Shown here piece by piece: positions 1 through 6,733 of a stretch of 64,000 nucleotides of DNA. How positions within the stretch are numbered: position 1 is the first letter of the stretch; every line of letters starts with the position of its first letter. The stretch is from the NCBI GenBank assembly GCA_902363455.1, contig CABJAC010000005.1:78888-142887 (forward strand), written 5' to 3'. Origin of the DNA: Caryophanales bacterium (lineage in GTDB: Bacteria; Bacillota; Bacilli; Exiguobacteriales; Exiguobacteriaceae). A program made the position numbers and the translations under genes. The notes beneath the pieces are model-generated. The model saw only the letters and a program-made list of their open reading frames with translations. It was not told where the DNA came from and did no database searches.

Positions 1-809
1 AAGACATACGCCATCGTTGGTTCTTTTAATCCGGCCAGTTGTTCCTGACTTAACACACCGAGAGACAAGACTGAAATCAGTATATAGATCACAAGTACAC
101 CGACTAAACCGACGACAGTCGCTTTCCCGACATCACTTCGCTTTTTCGCCCGTGTCGACAGGACAACGGCACCTTCAATCCCGACGAAAGCCCACAGCGT
201 CACGAGCATCGTTCCTTTAACTTGTGTAAAGATACTGCCTAGCTCCGTTCCCTCTCCCCAAAAGCTCAGATTAAACGTTTTGACCTGAAAGGCAATCGCC
301 ACTAATAAAATAAAGATCAAAATCGGAACCAGCTTCGCAATCGTCGTTACGAGATTGACGAGCGTCGCTTCTTTAATCCCGCTGGAGACGATGAAGAACA
401 ATCCCCATACCACGACAATACTCATCACCAATAAAAATATGCGATTTTCTGATGAGAAAATCGGGAAAAAGTAACTGAGTGCATTAAACACTAACGTAAT
501 ATTAGCGACTGTACCGATCCAGGCTGACACCCAGTACCCCCAAGCACTGTTAAATCCGACAAATCGTCCGAAACCTTCACGGGCATACGCATAAATGCCC
601 CCTTCAAGTTCCGGTTTGCTGTTGGCGAGATGTTGAAAGACAAGTGCCAGCATAATCATACCGAGACCGGTAATTCCCCATCCGATTAAAATCGGACCGG
701 CACTCGCTTTTTGAGCCATCGCTCCAGGAAGATTAAATGCTCCTCCACCGACCATTGATCCGATGACCATGGCAGCTAAAGCGAAAAAGCCGATTTTTTG
801 TTGATTCAT
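1..809 (-). CDS. arcD: Basic amino-acid/polyamine antiporter, APC family (ArcD-like), 3' part outside window
   Basis: About 269 N-terminal residues of an integral membrane transporter are visible; the C-terminus lies beyond the left edge. It opens with MNQQKIGFFALAAMVIGSMVGGG, the glycine-rich first helix of APC permeases. Several hydrophobic helices follow, with the family motif GIYAYAREGFGRFVGF near residue 75. That pattern is typical of arginine/ornithine antiporters (ArcD/LysP-like), which exchange cationic amino acids across the cytoplasmic membrane. The ATG at 809 is preceded by an AAAGGA ribosome binding site. The exact substrate (arginine, lysine, ornithine or a polyamine) cannot be read from this fragment. 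Confidence 0.8.
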   Translation of the reverse strand, partial: MNQQKIGFFALAAMVIGSMVGGGAFNLPGAMAQKASAGPILIGWGITGLGMIMLALVFQHLANSKPELEGGIYAYAREGFGRFVGFNSAWGYWVSAWIGTVANITLVFNALSYFFPIFSSENRIFLLVMSIVVVWGLFFIVSSGIKEATLVNLVTTIAKLVPILIFILLVAIAFQVKTFNLSFWGEGTELGSIFTQVKGTMLVTLWAFVGIEGAVVLSTRAKKRSDVGKATVVGLVGVLVIYILISVLSLGVLSQEQLAGLKEPTMAYV

Positions 810-927
810 TATCAAACACGTCCTTTATTCCTTGTATATCTATTCATATCAAACGTATATTCATTCGAAAGACACAAAATTCATTATAACAAAATCAAAG
901 CCATTGTAAAGAAGGGATTTGACGAAC

Positions 928-1611
928 ATGAATTGGGTCCATTCGCTCCAACTAGAGGACTTGTTAAAATTGATGATAGCGGCACTGTTCGGTATCATCA
1001 TCGGATTCGAACGCGAAATCAAAAATAAGCCTGTTGGTATACGTACTAGCCTCGTAATTACCCTGATCAGCTGCCTGTTAACCATCGTTTCCATCAAATC
1101 CGTTGTATTGTACAGTACGATCGCTCCGAATGTCCAAATGGACCCGATGCGTCTTGTCGCTCAAGTCGTCGCCGGAATCGGTTTTATTGGTGCCGGGGTC
1201 ATCCTAAGACGACCACACGATATTGTCAGCGGTCTGACGACAGCCGCCATCATTTGGGCAGCCAGCGGCATCGGTATTGCCGTCGGTGCCAATTTCATCT
1301 ATGAAGCAACTTTTTTAGTTTTGTTTCTATTTTTTTCTTTAGAAGGTATCACTTGGATCATGAAACGTTTCAACAACAGTCGATTCGAAGCAAATGTCAT
1401 CGTCGCACATCTCACTCTCACACCAGAAACAGATCCTCAAACTGTTAAAAAAGCACTGGAAGAACAAGGAATTCGCATCACCAACATTCGGTTACGCGGT
1501 CATCCCCAACAATTGATTTTACGTATGTATTCCCCTCATAAACTGACTATATTCATACTTTATGACTACTTGAAAACACTCGGAATTGAGCATATAGACC
1601 TTGATCAATAG
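928..1611 (+). CDS. MgtC/SapB family membrane protein
   Basis: A 227-residue membrane protein. Residues 1-150 hold four or five transmembrane helices with the MgtC signatures GIIIGFERE, KPVGIRTS and VVAGIGFIGAGVILR. A soluble ACT-like C-terminal region of about 75 residues follows. MgtC proteins are linked in other bacteria to Mg2+ limitation, acid survival and regulation of F-type ATPase; the role here is inferred from family. I chose the ATG at 928, about 11 nt after an AAGGG element; an in-frame TTG at 919 is too close to it. It is divergent from the antiporter to its left and is followed by an unrelated peptide-binding lipoprotein. Confidence 0.8.
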   Translation: MNWVHSLQLEDLLKLMIAALFGIIIGFEREIKNKPVGIRTSLVITLISCLLTIVSIKSVVLYSTIAPNVQMDPMRLVAQVVAGIGFIGAGVILRRPHDIVSGLTTAAIIWAASGIGIAVGANFIYEATFLVLFLFFSLEGITWIMKRFNNSRFEANVIVAHLTLTPETDPQTVKKALEEQGIRITNIRLRGHPQQLILRMYSPHKLTIFILYDYLKTLGIEHIDLDQ

Positions 1612-1719
1612 AAATTGTCAGAAAATTTATGTTGCATTTTTACTCGCTTTCACTTAAATTTACATTATGTTCACACTTTTCTGAAATCATTTCAATCTAA
1701 TCGGGGGGTCATCTTTCAC

Positions 1720-3354
1720 ATGAAGAAACAAACTAAAATTGTCTTTGCTGGATTATCTAGCATGGCGCTGCTCGCAGTAGCAGCTTGTGGTCAAAGCAAT
1801 GAATCAGATGGAAAATCGTCTTCATCAAAAGAAAAGAAGCAAGAAGTAACGCTCGTTTCGACAACGGATGTACCTCAACTTGATCCAACAAAAACAACGG
1901 ACTCTACGTCCATCATCGTAACGAATAACGTTTTTGAAGGACTGTACCGCCTTGACGGTGAAAATAAACCGACTCCTGGAATCGCAGAAAGTGTCGAAGT
2001 ATCGGATGATAAAAAAACGTATACGTTTAAGCTCCGTAAAGATGCGAAATGGTCGGACGGCTCAGCCGTTACAGCAGACGACTTTATCTATTCTTGGAAG
2101 CGTGCACTCGATCCAAAAACAGGAGCAGAGTATGCTTATATTCTTCAGGATTTAAAAAATGCCAATAAAATCTTGGCGGGTGAAGCGGAACTTGATTCAC
2201 TTGGTGTCAAAAAAGTCGACGATCAGACACTCGAAGTTCAATTGGAAGCTCCAGCCCCTTATTTCCTTGGCTTGACAAGTTTCCCTACTTACTTACCGCT
2301 CAAGCAATCGTTTGTTGAAGACAAAGGCGACAAGTTCGCAACAAACGTTGAATCCATGATCTTCAACGGACCTTTTGTTCTCGATAAGTGGCAATCCAAT
2401 GCTGGCTGGACTTACAAGAAAAATCCGGATTACTGGGATAAAGCAAATGTCAAAATGGAAAAAATCGATGTTAAGGTCGTAAAAGAAATTTCGACAGGCG
2501 TCAACTTGTTTGAATCAAAAGACGTTGACTTCGCACCGATCACTTCTGAGTTCGTATCCCAATATGAAAAATCAGAAGATTATAAGACACGTCCTGATGC
2601 ACGAATCAACTTCCTGCGTTTCAATCAAAAAAATAAATCACTTAAAAACGAAAATATCCGAAAAGCATTGGCGCTCGGTTTTGAGAAACAAGGCATCACG
2701 GACGTCATCTTAAATGATGGTTCAAAACCAGCGAACTTTATCGTCGCAAAAGACTTTACGTTCACACCGGACGGTGAAGACTTCCGTGAAAAATATCCGG
2801 ATCTTCAAAGCTTTGATGCAACCGAAGCGAAAAAAGCTTGGGAGGCCGGCTTAAAAGAACTTGGTGTCAAAACAGTGGAAGTGGACATGTTGTCACGTGA
2901 CGAAGATGCCTTCAAAAAGGTTTCTGAGTTCTTAAAAGGCGACCTTGAAAAGAACTTACCGGGTCTGACAATCAACATCAAACAACAGCCGTTCAAAAAC
3001 TTCTTAGATCTTGAAGCAAAAGGTGATTACGATATCTCAGCTGCCGGTTGGGGACCTGATTACCAGGATCCAATGACGTTCCTCGATATGTGGTTAACAG
3101 GCGGAAGCTTTAACCGGATGGAGTATTCGAACAAAGAATTCGATAAAATGATCAAAGATGCGAAAGCGGAGCCGGATGAAGCGAAACGCTGGTCAACACT
3201 CCAAGAAGCTGAAAAAATGCTCTTGGCTGACGACTATGCAATTGCTCCAATCTACCAAAAAGGTGAAGCCTACTTGCAACGGGCGAACATCGACAAATTA
3301 TACCGTCACCCGTTCGGAGCAGATATGAGTTTCAAATGGATGGAAGTCAAATAA
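1720..3354 (+). CDS. Oligopeptide ABC transporter substrate-binding lipoprotein (OppA-like), orphan
   Basis: 544 residues. The N-terminus MKKQTKIVFAGLSSMALLAVAACG is a lipoprotein signal peptide with lipobox AVAAC, so the mature protein is tethered to the outer face of the membrane by a lipidated cysteine at about residue 23. The rest matches SBP_bac_5 (DppA/OppA): LDPTKTTDSTS, NNVFEGLYRLDGENKPTPGIAES and TFKLRKDAKWSDG early, and GWGPDYQDPMTFLDMW late, as in OppA binding folds. An upstream in-frame extension begins near 1615, but the GGGGGG element at 1703-1708 and the signal peptide fix the ATG at 1720. No permease or ATPase genes adjoin it, so it must serve a transporter encoded elsewhere. 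Confidence 0.88.
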   Translation: MKKQTKIVFAGLSSMALLAVAACGQSNESDGKSSSSKEKKQEVTLVSTTDVPQLDPTKTTDSTSIIVTNNVFEGLYRLDGENKPTPGIAESVEVSDDKKTYTFKLRKDAKWSDGSAVTADDFIYSWKRALDPKTGAEYAYILQDLKNANKILAGEAELDSLGVKKVDDQTLEVQLEAPAPYFLGLTSFPTYLPLKQSFVEDKGDKFATNVESMIFNGPFVLDKWQSNAGWTYKKNPDYWDKANVKMEKIDVKVVKEISTGVNLFESKDVDFAPITSEFVSQYEKSEDYKTRPDARINFLRFNQKNKSLKNENIRKALALGFEKQGITDVILNDGSKPANFIVAKDFTFTPDGEDFREKYPDLQSFDATEAKKAWEAGLKELGVKTVEVDMLSRDEDAFKKVSEFLKGDLEKNLPGLTINIKQQPFKNFLDLEAKGDYDISAAGWGPDYQDPMTFLDMWLTGGSFNRMEYSNKEFDKMIKDAKAEPDEAKRWSTLQEAEKMLLADDYAIAPIYQKGEAYLQRANIDKLYRHPFGADMSFKWMEVK

Positions 3355-3364
3355 GTTTGTTCCT

Positions 3365-3399
3365 ACCGGTCACCAAGTTTCCCTTGGTGACCGGTTTTT
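3365..3399 (+). terminator. Rho-independent terminator after the OppA-like gene
   Basis: A perfect 13-bp inverted repeat (ACCGGTCACCAAG with its complement, 5-nt loop) followed by TTTTT, 10 nt after the stop codon. Confidence 0.9.
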
Positions 3400-3401
3400 G
3401 T

Positions 3402-3443
3402 ATACAACAAAGACCCCTTCTGCCGGAGCCGATCGGGGTCTTT
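3402..3443 (-). terminator. Hairpin terminator for the small minus-strand gene
   Basis: The 9-bp repeat AAAGACCCC/GGGGTCTTT (3409-3417 with 3435-3443) starts inside the stop codon of the minus-strand gene and is followed on that strand by a weak T-rich run. Together with the preceding hairpin it isolates the two convergent genes. Confidence 0.65.
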
Positions 3444-3699
3444 ACTGTGCGATTTGTTTATAAAATTCGATTTCTTCCCGCTGTCCTTCTTCGACGGCAC
3501 GGAAAAATTCAGCGAAAAACGCATACAGGACAGTTCGTTCCTGATAGGTCGGACCCGCTTGTCGAATGACCGAAAATGCAAGATTTCGCAGTTGGCGTTT
3601 CGTTCGCCGATTTGCCGGTAACTCGTGAAACTGGTCAATAAACGAACGGTATACGTCAGCAATCAATTGTTCATGTCCTTCAAAATATGACTTATCCAT
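3442..3699 (-). CDS. Small hypothetical protein, 85 aa
   Basis: I do not recognise the family. The product is 85 residues, charged, with no signal peptide, membrane helix or cysteine, and looks wholly alpha-helical (EGHEQLIADVYRSFIDQF; NRRTKRQLRNLAFSVIRQ; YAFFAEFFRAVEEGQREEIEFYKQ). The central cluster NRRTKRQLR is strongly basic, while both ends are acidic. The ATG at 3699 is preceded by AAAGGA at good spacing, and a hairpin terminator follows the stop, so this is a single-gene transcription unit. Function unknown. Confidence 0.6.
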   Translation of the reverse strand: MDKSYFEGHEQLIADVYRSFIDQFHELPANRRTKRQLRNLAFSVIRQAGPTYQERTVLYAFFAEFFRAVEEGQREEIEFYKQIAQ

Positions 3700-3840
3700 C
3701 AAATCGTTCCTTTCTTCTTTTTCTATCATTTTATACGAACTACATCTTTAAAAGGTTTCATAAAACAGCACTTTTCATCAAGATGTTAAAACCTACTATA
3801 ACAAGGATCAAATAATGATTCAACCGGAAAACTATTAAGA

Positions 3841-3886
3841 AAAGGTAAAGTCCATGTGACGTGCCATCGTGGACTTTACCTTTTTT
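3841..3886 (-). terminator. Terminator after adenine deaminase
   Basis: The inverted repeat AAAGGTAAAGTCCA / TGGACTTTACCTTT with a 13-nt loop begins immediately after the ade stop codon. A-rich and T-rich flanks would let it work on both strands. Confidence 0.85.
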
Positions 3887-5617
3887 TTACGCTTGAACTG
3901 CAATGTGTTGGAACGTTTTAACGTCAAACAATCCGCTGTCTGTCAACTTCAAATTCGGGATAACAGGCAAACAGAGGAAGGACATCGTCAAATATGGATT
4001 AAATGAACGATCCGCTTCCAGTACATCAAGGGCATCATTGAGTGCCTCCAATGTATCCCCGACTTCTTGGAAAGGTCGACTCGTCATCAATCCGGCGATT
4101 TCAAGCGGTAATTCAGCTAAAACATCTGTTCCATTGACAGCAATAACTCCACCGCCCGCCTTGACCAATCGTTCTGCTGCAAGCTTCATTTCAGCGTCGG
4201 AAGTCCCAACGACAACGAGATTATGCGAATCATGCGCAACGGTTGCCGCAATGGCGCCACGCTTCATACCAAATCCTTTAACGATACCGACTGCTGAAAA
4301 ATCGGTCGCATTATGTCGTTCGATGACGGCAATCTTCAACAAGTCCTGTTCGGGTACAGCGATGAATTTCCCGTCTTTCAAGGGCACATCCAAAATTAAA
4401 TGTTCGGTAACGATGCTTTTTGGAATGATTCCGATGACATGCGCTTTTGGTTTTTCTAACACCAATTCAAAGACTTGATCCGTAATCGGTTTCGTTTTCA
4501 ATTCGCCGCGCAGTGTCGAAGGAACCGGTATTTTTTTTGACGTAATGATTGTGCTGCCGTCACGGGCAACTGGTTGTCCACTGACAAACACTTCATCAAT
4601 CGTCACTTGATCGGCATCACTTAAAATGACGTAGTCGGCACGACGTCCCGGCACGATGGCTCCCCGATCGTTCAATTGATAGGCGTTTGCGGCATGCAGA
4701 GACGCCATCGCATACGCGGTTTCTCGTTTGATGCCATGCTTGATGGCATAGCGGATATTGTAGTCGATTGTTCCTTCACGTAACGTATCGTCGAGATGTT
4801 TATCGTCCGTACAGAAGAGGAATCGACTGGCGTTACTTTCCGTCACAGCGTCGAGCACCTCTTTTAGGTTCCGGGCAGCTGACCCTTCCCGTACTTCGAC
4901 GTACAACCCACGACGCGCACGTTCAATCGCATCCTGCTTACTGACGGACTCATGATCCGTCCGGATGCCTGCGACGCCGTAAATGTTCAATTCACGTGCT
5001 CCGAGTCCTGCGGCATGCCCATCGACCAGTTTTCCGGCGGCTTCAATCTGTTCGATTTTCTTCAGCATATCCGCATCAGCCCGTTCGACCGCCGGATAAT
5101 CCATGACTTCCCCTAAGCCATGCACACCGGGATGATGAATGAACGGCTCAAGAGATTTCGCGTCGAGTGACGCGCCTGCGTGCTCAAATGAAGTTGCGGG
5201 CACACAGCTTGGTAACATCATCCGGACGTCCAGCGAAAGCCCTTCCGCATCGTCTAACATGAATTGAAGACCTTCCGCTCCCTTCACATTCGCAATCTCA
5301 TGAGGATCCGCGATGACCGTCGTCACGCCGAGCGGTAAAATCGCCTGTTCATATTCACTTGGCGTCACCATCGACGATTCGATATGGACATGTCCATCGA
5401 TGAAGCTTGGAGCGATGAATTTTCCGCTCCCATCAATCGTTTCTATCCCTTCGTATCCGTCGCCGACGGCAACGATGTAGCCGGAATCCACTGCGACATC
5501 CGCCTGATAGGTTTCACGCGTCATCACATCGATGACTTGAATGCCTTGATAGACGACCGCTGCTTTTTCTTTTTTTGCAGCAATCGCGATAAGTCGTACC
5601 CGAACTGTTTGATCCAT
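3887..5617 (-). CDS. ade: Adenine deaminase
   Basis: 576 residues, the usual length of bacterial adenine deaminase (adenine to hypoxanthine and ammonia). Amidohydrolase metal ligands are visible: FIDGHVHIESSMV (HxH, near residue 80), VIADPHEIANV (conserved His-Glu), MVDGHAAG-like VDGHAAGLG, RTDHES and FCTDDKH. The C-terminal region has the family's VAHDSHNLVVVG and GGGVIAVNG blocks. The ATG at 5617 has a perfect AGGAGG 7-8 nt upstream; the longer reading frame upstream lacks support. It is divergent from the carbonic-anhydrase-like gene. With the purine operon at the other end of the window it provides adenine salvage to hypoxanthine. A diverged paralogue, yerA, lies near 49 kb. Confidence 0.95.
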   Translation of the reverse strand: MDQTVRVRLIAIAAKKEKAAVVYQGIQVIDVMTRETYQADVAVDSGYIVAVGDGYEGIETIDGSGKFIAPSFIDGHVHIESSMVTPSEYEQAILPLGVTTVIADPHEIANVKGAEGLQFMLDDAEGLSLDVRMMLPSCVPATSFEHAGASLDAKSLEPFIHHPGVHGLGEVMDYPAVERADADMLKKIEQIEAAGKLVDGHAAGLGARELNIYGVAGIRTDHESVSKQDAIERARRGLYVEVREGSAARNLKEVLDAVTESNASRFLFCTDDKHLDDTLREGTIDYNIRYAIKHGIKRETAYAMASLHAANAYQLNDRGAIVPGRRADYVILSDADQVTIDEVFVSGQPVARDGSTIITSKKIPVPSTLRGELKTKPITDQVFELVLEKPKAHVIGIIPKSIVTEHLILDVPLKDGKFIAVPEQDLLKIAVIERHNATDFSAVGIVKGFGMKRGAIAATVAHDSHNLVVVGTSDAEMKLAAERLVKAGGGVIAVNGTDVLAELPLEIAGLMTSRPFQEVGDTLEALNDALDVLEADRSFNPYLTMSFLCLPVIPNLKLTDSGLFDVKTFQHIAVQA

Positions 5618-5651
5618 CCTGTTTCCTCCTGTTGTGAACGGTATTTTTACC

Positions 5652-5681
5652 ATCTTACAATTAGTATGTAAGCAGTTGCAA
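5652..5681 (-). promoter_or_regulatory. Candidate SigA promoter for ade
   Basis: On the minus strand TTGCAA (5681-5676) and TAAGAT (5657-5652) are separated by 18 nt, about 35 nt upstream of the ade start. The same -10 hexamer is proposed for the purine operon. Confidence 0.45.
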
Positions 5682-5741
5682 TTTATTTTTCGACAAGTCA
5701 AGATGAAAACGTACATTTAAAAGCGAAAGCGAGGAATCCAC

Positions 5742-6281
5742 ATGAAATATCGTGTAGGTCAACTTGTCCCAAACGTCGATCCGAGCGTCTATCTGGCCGA
5801 CGGTGCAAAAGTCATCGGTGAAGTCGAGATCGGGAAAGATTCAACGGTCTGGTTCAATACGGTCATCCGTGGCGACGAAGGACCGATCACTATCGGCGAA
5901 CGCGTCAATATTCAGGATGGATCGATGATTCACCAGTATGAGGGGTACCCAACCATCATTGAAAATGATGTCACGATTGGGCATATGGCGATGATTCACG
6001 GCGGTATTATCCGTCAGGGTGCTTTAATCGGCATGTCCGCAACGATTCTCGATGAAGCCGAAATCGGAAGTGGTTCGTTTGTCGCTGCCGGAAGCGTCGT
6101 TCCCCCGAAGATGATTGTCCCACCAAACTCGATGGTCATGGGAGTGCCGGCTAAAGTTGTCCGTGAGATCAATGACCATGACCGGTTTATCATGGAACGG
6201 ACCATTCGAAAATATATAAAGCGTGGTCAACAGTATGCTGCGGAATGTGAGCCGGTTCAAGAAGATTTGACGACAATGTGA
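5742..6281 (+). CDS. Gamma-class carbonic anhydrase family protein (YrdA/PaaY-like)
   Basis: 179 residues forming a left-handed beta-helix of hexapeptide repeats (for example ADGAKVIGEVEIGKDSTVWFN, IGERVNIQDGSMIHQ, NDVTIGHMAMIHGGIIRQG). The metal-binding histidines of gamma carbonic anhydrases are in place: IHQYEG, IGHMAMIHG. A C-terminal helix follows residue 150. Members of this family are trimeric Zn/Fe enzymes or acetyltransferase-like proteins, and many have no proven carbonic anhydrase activity. Start ATG 5742 follows GCGAGG. It is divergent from ade with a 124-nt shared upstream region. The stop codon overlaps a cre-like site that probably serves the next gene. Confidence 0.85.
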   Translation: MKYRVGQLVPNVDPSVYLADGAKVIGEVEIGKDSTVWFNTVIRGDEGPITIGERVNIQDGSMIHQYEGYPTIIENDVTIGHMAMIHGGIIRQGALIGMSATILDEAEIGSGSFVAAGSVVPPKMIVPPNSMVMGVPAKVVREINDHDRFIMERTIRKYIKRGQQYAAECEPVQEDLTTM

Positions 6282-6294
6282 AAACGTTTACAAA
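6267..6294 (+). promoter_or_regulatory. Candidate promoter with overlapping cre (CcpA) site
   Basis: TTGACG (6267-6272) and TACAAA (6289-6294) are 16 nt apart. A cre-like 16-mer (6278-6293, core TGAAAACGTTTACA) lies in the spacer and -10 and matches the WTGNNARCGNWWWCAW consensus at 15 of 16 positions. It overlaps the stop of the upstream gene and would control the tiny ORFs downstream. Confidence 0.5.
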
Positions 6295-6342
6295 GTTCAC
6301 CTGTTTTTAACAATTCCCTGCTACATCGTTTACATCCATCGA

Positions 6343-6359
6343 TTACACTACAGGTGTAA
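6343..6359. promoter_or_regulatory. Palindrome TTACAC-N5-GTGTAA upstream of the tiny ORF cassette
   Basis: A perfect 6-bp inverted repeat lies 31 nt before the 65-aa ORF. It contains TACAGGTGTA (6349-6358), which fits the TACANNTGTA operator of CopY/BlaI-type repressors. It may be an operator or a small leader hairpin. Confidence 0.35.
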
Positions 6360-6389
6360 GACATGAACCTAGACTGAGGGGGATTTGAA

Positions 6390-6587
6390 ATGATTCCATT
6401 ATTCGAAGAACGGTTAATGGTTGAGCTGTTTTCATCTACGAACAATCCAAGTTACGGTTTACCTACTTTGCTAGAGCATGAAACAGATTGGTTGACAGAA
6501 GAGCTTCAAGCACGTATTGTTAATGATGCCGAGCAAAAATCTTTTAGTTTAGAAATAATTCAATCAAGAGAGGAAGAACTTGTATGA
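6390..6587 (+). CDS. Small hypothetical protein, 65 aa
   Basis: I cannot assign a family. It is an acidic 65-residue protein (MIPLFEERLMVELFSSTNNP... ending SLEIIQSREEELV) without cysteines, a signal peptide or a membrane helix; it is probably helical and cytoplasmic. A very strong GAGGGGG lies 8 nt before the ATG, which argues for real translation. Its TGA stop overlaps the ATG of a 17-codon ORF, so the two are probably translationally coupled. A cre-like site and a short palindrome lie upstream and a strong bidirectional terminator lies downstream, making a self-contained cassette. Confidence 0.6.
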   Translation: MIPLFEERLMVELFSSTNNPSYGLPTLLEHETDWLTEELQARIVNDAEQKSFSLEIIQSREEELV

Positions 6588-6637
6588 TTCAACAAAGTAC
6601 AGTTCGCGCTTGGCTCGCTAGTCGAATCAAAAAATAA
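6584..6637 (+). CDS. 17-residue basic micro-ORF overlapping the preceding stop
   Basis: ATGA overlap: the ATG at 6584-6586 shares two bases with the TGA of the 65-aa gene. The peptide MIQQSTVRAWLASRIKK is basic and amphipathic and ends at TAA 6635-6637. AGAGAGGAAG just upstream, inside the previous gene, gives a ribosome binding site. The acidic larger protein followed by a tiny basic peptide could reflect a partner pair, but nothing in the sequence proves expression. It could also be a chance ORF. Confidence 0.35.
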   Translation: MIQQSTVRAWLASRIKK

Positions 6638-6696
6638 TGATCTAATCAGGATTACCTATTTTCCAAAACGATATAGCGCGTCAGCGCGCATAACAA

Positions 6697-6732
6697 AGAG
6701 CCGAAGCGGATTCCCGCCTCGGCTCTCTTTTT
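6697..6732. terminator. Bidirectional terminator
   Basis: AGAGCCGA/TCGGCTCT with inner GCGG/CCGC pairing, followed by TTTTT on the plus strand and a T-containing run on the minus strand. It ends the tiny-ORF cassette and the OpuC operon, which converge here. Confidence 0.85.
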
Positions 6733-6733
6733 G

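Noticed and set aside
3903..4478. 191-codon open frame antisense to ade
   Set aside because: It lies wholly inside a clear adenine deaminase gene, has no RBS or family match, and arises from codon bias of the real gene.
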